This document shows, one piece after another, positions 48,196 to 59,533 of a stretch of 64,000 bases of DNA. Made by a program: the position numbers and the translations under genes. Position 1 is the stretch's first letter. Each line of letters begins with the position of its first letter. This DNA is from Prosapia bicincta (Eukaryota; Arthropoda; Insecta; Hemiptera; Cercopidae), in NCBI GenBank assembly GCA_036971475.1, contig JBAIZL010000006.1, positions 97,204,293 to 97,268,292 on the forward strand. The letters are read 5' to 3'. The notes under the pieces were generated by a model. The model was given only the letters and a program-made list of their open reading frames with translations. It did no database searches and was not told where the DNA came from.

Positions 48196-49582
48196 TGCCA
48201 TAAATATAAGTAGAGATCTATTTTGGTTCCATTCTTCGGTCATAATTTCATAAGTAGAGTTGTTATGTCTTGTCATGAAGAGTCGTGCAAGGTCGAATTA
48301 ATTGCATACAGATAAAGTTTATGTGCAAATGAGGCACAAAGGTTTATCCCTATTAGGTATGAAAAAGTGTTTCCAGGTTCATTCATCTTTAAAAACACCC
48401 TCTGAATCAACTTTACTTTTTTTACTTGCAATTGTATTGATAAAAATTGTAAAAAATCACTATCAACAAAGCAAAACTGTAGAAACATAAGCCAGACTCA
48501 GAGCCGTAGACATGACGACAACCTTGTGACTGTCCGAACTACTGACCCTGGTAGCGCCCAATTCGTTCCCAACTTTTCGATTAACACAAATTGTACTCCA
48601 CAACACTTTGCTACTGATCTACAGATATCTACTACAGTACAGCACAGCGCCTATGCAAGTTAGCGTGTAAACTCAGTTAGTACATACTATAATACCATAC
48701 TTAGAACGCAATGAGAAGGAAATTGTTATTATATTGTAGCTAAGCAGAGAATACATTTTGACATATGTGTAATTGTATAGGTTACTCAAAATCACATCGC
48801 AGGCTAGCACAAAGAGTCACACTTTGCCCACTGCACTAGACTTACTTCTTTTAGTGCACTAAATATCTCAAAAACTATTGGAAGATAAATTGGGGAATTT
48901 ATCAGGTAACTCTTTCTGCTAAATCTAAATATTCACAATTAATTTAAATTAAATCAGAAAATATTTAATTTGATTGACAGTTTATTTTCCAATGTTTAGA
49001 AAACCCATTTTTAATAATTCAACTAATTTCCAAATTATCATTATTAGAATCAGTCATAACTTTATCAACATTACTATTACTAATATGTATGAATACATTT
49101 AAAATTTCTTAAATCTGAAATTTAAATTTTCAAGATTTGCTCAAGACAGATACCATGTATTATAACAAGTTACATCATTATGACCTATATATTCTGTGAC
49201 AAATATGAGACGTCAAGATTAACTAAGTGTCTGAATACTGTCTTCCAAATAGTTTTTAAAAAATCAATGAGATAATATAATCAAAGAGAAAATAAAATGA
49301 CATTTTATGTGTTTACAGTTGATAATAAAAACAAATGTTCTTTAATTTGCTTGGGTTTATTATGTGTCTGTTATTTTAACAGGCAAAAATTTGATAGTTA
49401 ATGTATAAACTAAAAATTAGAAGTGATTCTAAATCGAAAATTCTTTAAACTTCAAACATTCATTTTTTAAATTCTTAATCTAAATACAAAGCTATTCTAT
49501 GTTTTCACGATCCAAACAAAATAATCTTGAACATTGATATTTTAGAATAATTATTTTTTTAATATTAATTTTGATGTTTTAC

Positions 49583-50231
49583 CTTCAGGGCCACTCGAAG
49601 AAGAATTCCAAACATCAGGAGGCGTCTCAGATTCCACAGCAGCAGATCTGTCAAAAGAGGCAGCATTAACCGCAGCCGTTGAATTTGAGGGAGTCAATAT
49701 TGTACTACCTTCACCAGCCACATCGTATCGTAATGTATTGGGTGGTGTTGAATGTCGAGGATAATCTTGGTGTGGTGGTGGTGTATTTGGATGTGAGTAA
49801 GACAAAGGAGAATCTCTCTCAGGTTTGCTTCCATCGCGTAATACTGATGCTCTGATTGACGAATCACTAGGTGATCTATGGTGACGTTTTCTTGGAGCAG
49901 TGTCATATGGTGATGATGAAGATGCAACCAACTGAGAGGAAGTTGAAGCCGGAACTCTCTGTTCATAAGCAGACATCATGTAATGATGCATGTATGGTGA
50001 TAGTACTGGTGTATAGGATGAGGTAGATGGTGGATGCATAGATGTTGACTCCCCAACATTTTCAACGGTGCTATTACTTTCTTTGTTGTTTTCACTTGCA
50101 TTGCCTTGTGTAACATTAGCCTTTATTGACTTTGAAGAGCGTCCTGTCGGAGAATCTAAGCGACTTTCCATACTAGCCATATGGCCTTGGGCTGCTGCTA
50201 ACTTTTCATGTTCAATGGACAACCCTTTCAC
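49583..50231 (-). CDS. chinmo: chinmo, central Ser/Pro-rich exon
   Basis: Opens after GCTTTTAG with GTG AAA GGG and ends GAAG before GTAAAA. 216 codons plus one base. The first residues VKGLSIEHEKLAAAQGH finish the BTB C-terminal helix begun in the 51,708 exon, and LDSPTGR follows as in fly Chinmo. The rest is disordered: Asn/Ser-rich, a Pro/Ser/Tyr-rich stretch (PSTSSYTPVLSPYMHHY), a basic RKRHHRSPSDSS patch that could serve in nuclear localisation, and a Pro-rich part (HPNTPPPHQDYPRH). No second folded domain. The phase carries into the linker exon at 41,550. Confidence 0.88.
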
Positions 50232-51707
50232 CTAAAAGCATATATAGACATATAGAAATGTTCTAAAAATATATTTTCAACCACAAATTATCCAATTACA
50301 ATAAAATTTTTTAAACATATTCTCTTCTAAAAAAATAAAATCTTAAATATTCTTGAAAAAAACAGGCAAGGTAATATGGAAAATACTTACAAATGATATA
50401 TACTAGTATAATACTTAAAGAGGCTTTTTTACCCAAAATAGGAAGCAGAAATTATGTGCTCTAAATGATCTTATTACACACAGAATGGGAAAGACATGAG
50501 TTAACTTTGTAAGCTACAGTAGTCTCGTTTATCCACAACCCTGCCTCATCTTCTAATCTATGACAATAGGGATAGTGATTAAAAAATAATTGTTAAAAAT
50601 ATAGCTAAATATTAACTTAGTTGTTTGTTAATTTTTTTAATCACAGTAGAGCTGTAATTATGAATCAAGACAGACCCCATTTGGATAAACTAAAATGGGA
50701 TTTCCTTTTTTGAAAAAGGGTCAACTTTAATTATTTACTATTAGCAAGTGGGAGAAAAAACTGTTTCTTATAGTTTTTTTAAATTTTTTTCTAAGCTTCA
50801 GAGCTTTTCCACTCTCAGAAAGAATCAAACCCGAAATAGAGTTTCCCATAAGAAGTTGTTGCAAAAACCAATTGAAATTGCATCTTCTAATTCTTTGTTT
50901 TTTGCTGCCTTCATTGATTTTCTTGAATAACTTTCATTTTCATTTTCAAGCACTGACATAAAGTTTAAAAAAGTAAGTTTGCATCTTTCAATGTCTGAGA
51001 TTGTTGATAGTCAAACAACGTAAATCTCTGCCAACTGTTTCCCCTTAACACGTTCGCTACCGTAATGTTAACAAAATAACTATTGGTATAGACCAGCCGA
51101 CTCACATATGCGCCGTACGGTCTCTCATCCTGGACCGGCGTCCCACATATGCTCCGCTCAGGGTAGTTAAAATGGCCCAACTGCTCATATTTGGGACACT
51201 GTTTGCACGTTACTATTATTCCTCTGACAAATCGGTGGTTTACTGTAAATATTCTGTACTCTGTTTAGAAATCAAATGTAGACATATTTTGTCTGTTACA
51301 ATAATATTTATGATGTCTGTATATTTTCGATATATATGCATTCTGTTTAGCGTGACTAGTCAAGACTAGTTTTGGGGTTTTTGTTATGTAAGCCTTTGTA
51401 GTGGCTCTCATTTGGGACTCTTGGTTTTCGATAGGATTTCGTGCAAAAAAAAGCCCCCAAAAAAACAACAATTTTTTAGGTCTAATCTATGAATTTTTTT
51501 AATACACATTGTACCATGAAAAGAATATTAAACAGAAAAAAAATTGTTTGGGACAGAAGTGTGTTTTAAATGTAAATTTCTCTAAGGTATATCGCCATTA
51601 CAAGCCAAGATCGGAGAAAATTGGGTTTACTGGAGACAGATAGGAAACCATGAATAATTAATTAATCATTAATAAAAAATTCACTACATCTGTTCAGTAA
51701 CACATAC
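50232..51707 (-). other. chinmo intron, 1.5 kb
   Basis: GTATGT donor and TTTTAG acceptor on the minus strand. Contains a piggyBac-type MITE (51,045-51,248); otherwise AT-rich with nothing recognised. Confidence 0.75.
51045..51248 (+). mobile_element. piggyBac-type MITE
   Basis: Starts TTAACACGTTCGCTACC and is alignable through its length to the inverted copy at 40,922-41,125. The first 12 bases mirror the right end of the piggyBac relic (GCGAACGTG-TTAA). The far end has lost its TTAA. Confidence 0.65.
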
Positions 51708-51925
51708 CTGTAAGCACTCAGCAGCTTTAAGGAAACTTGACAAACTTTCATGTGAGACATGTACTTCTCCTTTGTACATAAATTCTAATAAAGCTGACAT
51801 GTTGTTTGACGACGTGCCATCAAGTATTACAAACACACTTGGGCACAATGGTGCTGCTTCAAACAGGTCCTGAAAGTGCTTACTGCAAGCCGCTAAGATG
51901 AGTTTGTGAGCTTTAAATGTAACAC
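51708..51925 (-). CDS. chinmo: chinmo, BTB-domain exon
   Basis: Opens after TTTTTATAG with GT, finishing a split codon (most simply glycine), and ends TTACAG before GTATGT. It encodes VTFKAHKLILAACSKHF, FEAAP, VFVILDGTSSNNMSALLEF, MYKGEVHVSHESLSSFLKAA, ECLQ. This is the second half of a BTB/POZ domain: the H-K-x-x-L-x-A-x-S helix, the L-x-F-MY-G-E turn and the FLKAAE helix. BTB domains of this insect class dimerise transcription factors. It resembles Chinmo more than Tramtrack, Fruitless or Broad, for example AACSK and MYKGEVHVS. The exon with the start codon and first BTB helices is not found up to 64,000. Confidence 0.92.
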
Positions 51926-54275
51926 CTATAAAAAACACAAACATTTATATTTTTGACAATTTTTTATAAAATTACAATGGGTGCTGCAATGAGTGCTTAC
52001 TTATCTAAAGCTTTTCACAACTAAAATTATCATTAACATCGCCACACACAAAAAAAACTCAACACTGAAGCTCATATGCATTAACTTTATATAGAAAATT
52101 AAGGTATAATATAATGATTTTACAGTTTCTCATATTTCACAACAGCTCGTTTATAATTATTTGCAACTAAAAGACTATTAAAAGAAAATAAAGAGAAAAG
52201 TTTAGTCCTGAACTGATATTTCAATAATAGACACATTGAAAAAAGCATATTATACTAGCCCATTCCTGTTTACGGTCTATGTCAGAAAGTCATAATTTAT
52301 TAGTATCGGGTATAAAAACTAATCATGATTGTCGTCATTGTTTGTTTCAAGAAAATTTATTTTCTAATATGTCACGCACAAGAATAGATGTCTTTGCTCT
52401 CTAAGGTATATTTATCGACTCTCGAAACTTACAGCATAAATACAGATATTTATAACCCGTTATAACTTCTGCCAGACATCCAAACATCATAATTGAACGC
52501 TTCAACAGTTTTTATGTCAACTGTAATCAGAAGCTCAGTATAGTATTTTGTCCGTGTTAGTCAGTAGTGTATTCTTGTGTATATACGAAATGAACAATAA
52601 TTGTAGGAGCCTAGAATCTAAAGCAAGATTCAAAGCACAAATAACTTTTTATTTGTTTTTACTAATTATGATTACACATAATAATCAATTGACAAATAAT
52701 AAACTAATTAAAGTGCAAAATAACAAATAAAAAAATTTTACCTGTAAAAAATGTTATTTAGTGCTTTAGAAGTGAGAATATTTCTGTAGAAAAAATACAA
52801 CATAATTAATGCTAAGAAGTAATTCTTAGCCGCTGGTCTCTGCAGCATCTATCTAATCACATCAGAATGGGTTAAATTAATCACTTTAACATTAGTTTAT
52901 GACTATCCGAACTTGAAATTTTGTAAAAACTTAATGAGGCAGAACGTTTTTGATCGCTATGTGGCGATCTTCATCAGTGTCTTCTGCTTGAAGATGTTGG
53001 GTTAAGCAGTGACGGTTTTAACCTAACCCAACATCTCCAAGCAGAAGACACTGATGAAGATCGCCACATAGTGATCAAAAACGTTGTCTCATTAAGTTTT
53101 TACAAATTTACAAAATTTAAATTTCGGATAGTCATAAACTAACAACTAATTGTTAAAGTGATTAATTAAGATTCGCCAGCATAATGGACTACATTCAATG
53201 GGTTAAATTTATTTAAAATAATTCAGTATATACAAAAATGTATTAAAAAAGTGTATTAATAAAAAGTTGAAAGGTTACTCTTAACATAACGTTCATATCA
53301 TAATTGATAACATTTACTCATCATATAGGTCCATAAGGTGCCTTTAAGCCAAGAGCCAACAGAGATTTCCTTTAGAGAGCACATACTTTTATTATAAATT
53401 CCAATATAAACATTTTTGATTTATAGTAAATTCCATTTTTACAACAAATTATAGATTTTTGTAAAGGGAATGAAACAGGCTTGAAAAATAAGAGAAATAC
53501 AAATACAAGAATAATTTATTGAATCATACAATTCAAAGCTCAATTTTTTTACACTCTTAATAAATGTTTCTTTTCTGAATTAAAATATAAGAGACAATTG
53601 GTTTTCATTTTATAATTATGCAATTATGTTACAGATGGAAAAATAGACAAAATGATTTTGAAAGATATGCTTCGAAACTTATTTTCGTTGATTCGTCCAT
53701 TTTCCATAAACTATAAAGTTTTATGTAAATAAAAACTATAAATTTCCAATGGTTTTCATTTGTTTTTTTTATTTATAAATATAGTGAATTACCATCTACA
53801 CACTAATGTTTCAAATGTGAACATTTCTGAAATGCCACATTTCAATATTTCTTAAGTGATAAATTACAGAAAACAATAACTGTTTGTTCAAAAATTAAAC
53901 ATAGTAACACATTTATGAATAAACTAAGTAATCTTTACATATATTCATTAATTTGAATAGACATATGACAATTTACGTAACAATCCACTTTTAAAAAAAG
54001 TCAATCTTTCATTTTCTGAAACTAGTTTCTAGACCTGCTTTTCTTCAAAACCAACTATTTACATATTTCTAATAGTGCAAGCCTAGAAATTAAGACCACA
54101 CCAAACCTTCCACAGCTTGACCTTCCTAGATTCATGTCCTTCTTTCATATTTAGAGGTCAACTGGTTTAGTGAGTACATTAACATAAACTCACCAAAACT
54201 AATATTCTCAACTACTATGACAATATTTGTATATGTGTCCCTATACTGTGTGTGTTTGTGTGTGTATGTGTTTGT

Positions 54276-54316
<41 letters not shown>

Positions 54317-54677
54317 TGTGTACTATACAATTTTTAATTGCATCCTGAAAATCTTTTGATATTTTGCACATATTTATTCATTTTTATTGACTATTTATTT
54401 ATTAGCTAAACCATAGCTAGAACATAGTGTTTTAATAACGATCAAGACGACAGCAATTTTTCTAAGAATTTCTCTATAATTCCAGTCATTGTAATGAATT
54501 TCTCTATAATTCCAGCCATTGTAAAGAATTAGTTTATAATTCCAGCCATTGTAAAGAATTTTCTATAATTATTTTATGTTTAAAAGTAAACTTTTTTAGC
54601 TAATGAATCAAAACAATTAATTAGTGTGTGTACAATAAAAATATAATTTTCTTTTAAATTAAAACACTATAATTTAG
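51926..54677 (-). other. chinmo upstream intron, with PLE foldback
   Basis: If the first coding exon lies beyond the window, this and the LTR array are intronic. Contains the foldback 52,885-53,165, a PLE tail of the GTTGG family on the minus strand at about 53,485-53,545 that has lost its core, a (GT)n run at 54,247-54,320 and three ~31-bp repeats (54,466-54,569, TATAATTCCAGCCATTGTAA). Confidence 0.55.
52885..53165. repeat. PLE foldback, GATCGC family
   Basis: Arms of about 135 bp begin TAATCACTTTAACATTAGTT and end with the complement. Both arms carry CTGATGA-A-GATCGC...GATC followed by AAAA instead of GAAA, so the same G12 change is in both. Confidence 0.8.
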
Positions 54678-55246
54678 TTATTTTCTCATTCCCTTTATTT
54701 ATTTCTTTTAGTAAGTTTTGGTTGCTTTCGAACAATTTTTTTATCCAGTCATCATTATTTCTACTTCCACTTTCACTACCCCTTCGTTCCTGTTCAATTT
54801 CTACAAGTGGTAGTCCCCTAGCTTCATCTACCTCCATGTTTGGTATTGGCATATCTGTGCCTTCCATTTTTATTTCTTTCATTTCCAAAATTGTCCCTTT
54901 TTCCTGGTCCCCTACAACTACCAGCTCGCCTATATTTTTTCTTTTTTAGCTGCAAGTAAACTTATTATACAAACATAAATAATTTTTTATATATACTATA
55001 AACCTAGCCTTGATTCTATCCAACTCAGTGTTTAATTTTCCAAAAATTTTTTTTTTCTAAATCTATTTCCAGTTCAAATGTTTTTCATATAAAAAGTTCT
55101 AAATTAATTTTGATTCAAAATCCCTCTAAATAAATTTTTTTTCTTATTATAAAATATTTTATTTCTTATTAAAAACACAAACTCCTGAATAATTAATTCT
55201 TTATTATTATTTTTCTAATAATCGTACCCCACGTTGGTGTGCCAAA
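54678..55246 (-). mobile_element. truncated internal region of LTR element (copy A)
   Basis: Identical to 58,965-59,533 as far as I compared. It holds the primer-binding site and the first ~69 codons of the gag-like ORF (from 54,888). At 54,680 it breaks off into unrelated DNA, leaving a short ORF ending NKGNEKITKL. Confidence 0.85.
55227..55244 (-). other. primer-binding site, tRNA-Lys-like
   Basis: The minus strand reads TGGCACACCAACGTGGGG, two bases inside the LTR end. It resembles the complement of an animal tRNA-Lys 3' end (TGG..CCCAACGTGGGG) with a small difference near the CCA side. Copies recur at 59,514-59,531 and 63,801-63,818. Confidence 0.6.
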
Positions 55247-56770
55247 TGTAATGTTATTTTCCTTTACACGCAATACAACGATGTTTTACTATTAAATATT
55301 TCTTTTATAATATATATAAAATTTCTAGTTAAAACACAAAAACTTACTCAGGAACAATTCATAATTCTTTATTATAACATTTCTTCTTTCAACATTTAAA
55401 ACAATACACAAAACAAAATTTTACAACTTAACAATTTTTAACAAAATAGGTTTAACTCTTTTTTCTTTTAATTTTATAGTTACACAATTTTAATACCCTT
55501 GGCTAATTTTACGATCTCTTACAATCTCGGGGTTATAGCATGGGCTATATTTTTTTAATTCTTAGATTAATTAAATAAATTTTGAACAAACAATATTAAA
55601 TTTTGAAATTAGCTTTAATAAATATTTTCCGGATGGAAATACCTTAATTTTGAATAAGCAAAAAAGGCTAAACTATTTGAACTGGATTATTTCTTATTAC
55701 TTACTATTAATTAACTACAAGATATTCTAATGTACAAATTTAAACTTCTCTATTATCTTAAAAGTCCACTAAAGTTATTTTTATAGCGCTATTACTCAAC
55801 TTAATAAATATCAAAATTCTGCTGGTCGCTTACGTAAAATTCCCGTTCTCTCCAGTTAGACATTTTACACACTTAAATTCTTTTTTATTTACTTCACATT
55901 ATATTTCCACTGTATTATATTTTGAAATTCACTTCTCCTTAATTTAGTTTGGCCAATCTTCTTAACAAATCTGTATAATTTTGACGAAGTTCCTAATAAA
56001 TAGAATTTTGACTGGTCCTGGCAGATCAATCTTGTCGCGTCCCCACGCTATCTCTGACTAAACTAACGCTTCGTTTTACCTTTTAGAATTGTTAAAGAAA
56101 AATATGGCGGCTTCTCCTTCTTCTTAAAAAAAAACATATGGATTATAATTTAACGAAGTTCCGTTCCTTCTCACTAGAGTCGAACTGCACCTGACCGATT
56201 TCTTTACTTTCACATCTGTTTTACAGCTGATTATACCAACAAGAACGAGCTTGTTTTCAATGGCGTTTTAATTTGGTTAAACTTTGGTTGAAACTTACTG
56301 TTTCAATTTTCCGATCCTTAATAAAGTTTCCAGTGTTTATTTAATTACTACTATTAGTGTGTGAAGTGTCTTTGTGTTTTACTCTTGTAATATTTTGAAT
56401 TGTGTGTGTTTTGAGCCGAATTCATAGAAACATAACCTTCCAATCTCATTGTTTACAATCGTATTTCACTTTCTCCTTCAAGTAATTACTTATGCCCTAT
56501 GTTACTAATATTTACAATTTTGTTTGAATATAATTATTATTAGATTATCTTGTTTTAATTTATGTGTTAGGGGTTTTGATATAACACATTTCCTAATACA
56601 TTTCCAGTTCAAAAACCTTGTTTACAATTCTATGCTTTTACCTCAATTTAGTTTTCATTTAACCTAACCAATCTTTTAATGAATTTCTTTTTAAATTTTG
56701 TGTGAGTTATTTCTAATTTATTTTTCCAATTCTTCAAGAACATTATATAGCCCATTCTATTAATGTTACA
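55247..56770 (-). repeat. LTR (copy 1), ~1.5 kb
   Basis: The plus strand begins TGTAATGTTATTTTCC and ends ...TAATGTTACA; on the element's strand it is TGTAACATTA...AACATTACA with TG/CA ends. A purine-rich TAGGGGACAT lies just outside on the element strand (56,771-56,780), a fair polypurine tract. An alternative end is ACATTACA at 56,822. Copies recur at +4,287 bp (59,534-61,057) and from 63,821 to the window end. Confidence 0.6.
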
Positions 56771-57996
56771 ATGTCCCCTAATTTAATTTAAATAAAAAAA
56801 TATTCATAATATCTACATTACACATTCTTTACATTTTACAAGCTTGATTAAATATACATATTTTTTTTTAAAATTAAATTTAAATTAACATTTATACTTT
56901 AAATTGTCCATTTATACTTAATTCTTACGACACAATTTTACCTTAATTCTTTAACAATCAAATACTGAGCTGAACACTTCAAGCTACATATTACTTAACA
57001 TATCTTCTAACAATACACTATACTTATAACTACATTCAATCAACAATTCTTTAACAATTCTAACGTATAGTAACAATAAATCATGTTCTGGTATTTACAA
57101 TTCCTTCCATAATTATATTTTTTTTTACATTTATTACAATTGGAACCCTTCCAATCATAAGTCTGATTCAATATTTATTTAACATAATATATATTCTCTG
57201 ATACCATGTCTTTAAATCCCAGCCTATCCGAGTCATAGTATGTCTAGATTTGGTCAAATTGGTTATAACATTTCTCTTTCCCTTATTTCTGTTTATTCCT
57301 TGTTTATTATTTATCTCATATTTATTTTGCTTTTAGCTTCATCTAACTCTCAGTTCTAAGTTAGTATTTTATCTCCCCTTCCAATCTCACATCCAGTTCA
57401 ATTATTTTCTTATATCATTTCAGTTTATTTTGTATGAAGTTTAACATCTAATATTTTTAAAGGTTGCAATTTCATATCCTCTATTTGATCATATCTATAG
57501 TTCCTTCGATTACACTATCCCTATATCAACGAATATAAATTTTGTTTTAATACTTATTTATCAACGCAGATTCTCCCTTACAATACGACGAAGTTTAAAT
57601 ACACAATTACCATATTTTTATTACAACGATGCTTTAATATTTATTATCATAGATTCATATTTCTTTTATAATATATAATATATATGACGAAGTTCCATTA
57701 TTTATCAACGCAGATTCTCCCTTACAATACGACGAAGTTTAAATACACAATTACCATATTTTTATTACAACGATGCTTCAATATTTATTAACATAGATTC
57801 ATATTTATCTTTATTCATTATTCGACGAAGTTCCTAATAGATTATCGTAGATATAGTTACCATCCCTTAAAACTTATCTCCTGCTAACGTTTTCTTATAC
57901 ACATAGTCACCTAGAGTTTACTCATATTGCTTCCTTTACCTATATTTAATATCTCCCTTCCTATTTTATTATTATTTTCCTTTTCCAGTTCTGCTG

Positions 57997-58032
57997 GATA
58001 CATGTCATATTACTGCCTGTGTCTATTAATGC
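57997..58032 (-). pseudogene. retropepsin active-site stub after gag (copy B)
   Basis: The minus strand reads ALIDTGSNMTCI, the D-T-G active-site loop of retroelement aspartic proteases with its flanking hydrophobics. It is in the same frame as the gag-like ORF but separated from it by two in-frame TAA codons within 54 bp, and it meets another stop about a dozen codons later. The same stub is in copy C at 62,284-62,319. Confidence 0.75.
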
Positions 58033-58083
58033 CTGTAAACTTGTTTCCTCTATTTAATTTCTATTCCTGGGTTTCCTATTGTC

Positions 58084-59175
58084 TTAGTTTTCCGACTGAC
58101 TGTGGGCACCATACTCTGTTCTTGTCCCCACGCCTGTCCTTGCCTTAACACCGTTTACATCTCCATTGTATCTCTCATCTGCTTCATAAGTTCTATTTCC
58201 TCTGTTATTCTCATATTTACATTCCATCTCCCATTTTCCAAACTCGAGTTGTGCCTCCACATCCATCAACATATTCGTACCTCTGATAAATTTTCTCCAT
58301 AAGCCTTGTACCACTAAGCCTTGTACCACTAAGCCTTGAGCCGGATCTTTAACTCCTCCTATTTCTCCTATTACCATTTTCATTTTATTAAGCTTTTCAA
58401 TCTTCTTATTTGTCGCGGTTTGAATGGTTAAATTTTTTATTTGCCATATTTCTAAATTTCCTAGTTTATTTCTATCTCCTAATCTTCCCTGCTCTCCTAA
58501 TATTTTCTCCGTTACATCTTCGACTTTCCTTAAACGCTCATCTGTTATCTTTCTTTCTCCTATCACCTTTAATTTTAACTCTCCTAACTCTTCTGTGTTT
58601 TTCTTTTTTATATTTTCTACCTTCTCTATCTCTTTTTTATTTATTTCTATTACATCAGCTATTATTTCTTTTGTTTCCTCAAAATTTTCCTTAATCTCCT
58701 CCTCTAATCCTCTATCTTTCTCCTCTAAGTCTCTTCTCACATCCTCTACTACAGTATTATTCTCTGTCCTCCACTGTCGCCTCATATCCTCTATCATTTT
58801 CCTATTGTCCTCCCTAATTTCATCTTTTATTACTTTTAGATCCTCCTTCATCTCTCTTATTTCGTCTCTATTTTCCTCTAATTCTTTTTTTATTTCTCTC
58901 ATATTTTCATTATTTATATCTAATTTTCTATCTAGATCCTCTCTCATATCCTTCATCTCCTCTTTTATTTTCTCATTCCCTTTATTTATTTCTTTTAGTA
59001 AGTTTTGGTTGCTTTCGAACAATTTTTTTATCCAGTCATCATTATTTCTACTTCCACTTTCACTACCCCTTCGTTCCTGTTCAATTTCTACAAGTGGTAG
59101 TCCCCTAGCTTCATCTACCTCCATGTTTGGTATTGGCATATCTGTGCCTTCCATTTTTATTTCTTTCATTTCCAA
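58084..59175 (-). CDS. gag-like coiled-coil ORF, LTR element copy B
   Basis: 363 codons. Residues 1-50 are acidic with MPIPNMEVDEARGLPLVEIE. From about 50 to 245 it is one long charged coiled coil (Glu/Lys/Arg with hydrophobics every three to four, for example RDEIREMKEDLKVIKDEIRE). Near 285 is a short repeat QGLVVQGLVVQGL, coded by a 15-bp triplicate. The last 80 residues are basic and Gly/Asn-rich without a CCHC knuckle. Position between a primer-binding site and a protease motif makes it gag. The coiled coil would serve particle assembly. The opposite strand's 270-codon ORF is a shadow. Confidence 0.75.
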   Translation of the reverse strand: MEMKEIKMEGTDMPIPNMEVDEARGLPLVEIEQERRGSESGSRNNDDWIKKLFESNQNLLKEINKGNEKIKEEMKDMREDLDRKLDINNENMREIKKELEENRDEIREMKEDLKVIKDEIREDNRKMIEDMRRQWRTENNTVVEDVRRDLEEKDRGLEEEIKENFEETKEIIADVIEINKKEIEKVENIKKKNTEELGELKLKVIGERKITDERLRKVEDVTEKILGEQGRLGDRNKLGNLEIWQIKNLTIQTATNKKIEKLNKMKMVIGEIGGVKDPAQGLVVQGLVVQGLWRKFIRGTNMLMDVEAQLEFGKWEMECKYENNRGNRTYEADERYNGDVNGVKARTGVGTRTEYGAHSQSEN

Positions 59176-59533
59176 AATTGTCCCTTTTTCCTGGTCCCCT
59201 ACAACTACCAGCTCGCCTATATTTTTTCTTTTTTAGCTGCAAGTAAACTTATTATACAAACATAAATAATTTTTTATATATACTATAAACCTAGCCTTGA
59301 TTCTATCCAACTCAGTGTTTAATTTTCCAAAAATTTTTTTTTTCTAAATCTATTTCCAGTTCAAATGTTTTTCATATAAAAAGTTCTAAATTAATTTTGA
59401 TTCAAAATCCCTCTAAATAAATTTTTTTTCTTATTATAAAATATTTTATTTCTTATTAAAAACACAAACTCCTGAATAATTAATTCTTTATTATTATTTT
59501 TCTAATAATCGTACCCCACGTTGGTGTGCCAAA

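Larger units (their letters stand above)
41551..49582 (-). other. chinmo intron, 8 kb, transposon-rich
   Basis: GTAAAA donor and TTGTAG acceptor on the minus strand. Contents in plus order: a (GT)n-rich tract at 41,585-41,790, hAT MITE 42,071-42,431, pogo-like element 42,483-42,951, hAT 43,139-43,663 with PLE piece, hAT 43,851-44,565, PLE reverse-transcriptase relic, piggyBac relic with 107-bp repeats, and an 88-bp duplication at 48,020-48,195. From 48,200 to 49,582 I see nothing. Confidence 0.75.
56771..59533 (-). mobile_element. internal region of LTR element (copy B)
   Basis: About 2.76 kb between two LTR copies, with primer-binding site, gag-like ORF and protease stub in that order on the minus strand. 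There is no reverse transcriptase, RNase H or integrase, so it depends on another element. A 144-bp duplication lies at about 57,558-57,800. Confidence 0.75.

Noticed and set aside
49694..49966. 90-codon His/Leu-rich minus-strand ORF
   Set aside because: It is another frame of the chinmo central exon.
58424..59236. 270-codon plus-strand ORF rich in Ser/Phe/Leu, and its copy at 62,711-63,523
   Set aside because: It is the mirror of the Glu/Lys-rich coiled-coil gag-like ORF on the minus strand. The minus strand has the primer-binding site, protease motif and sensible domain order.
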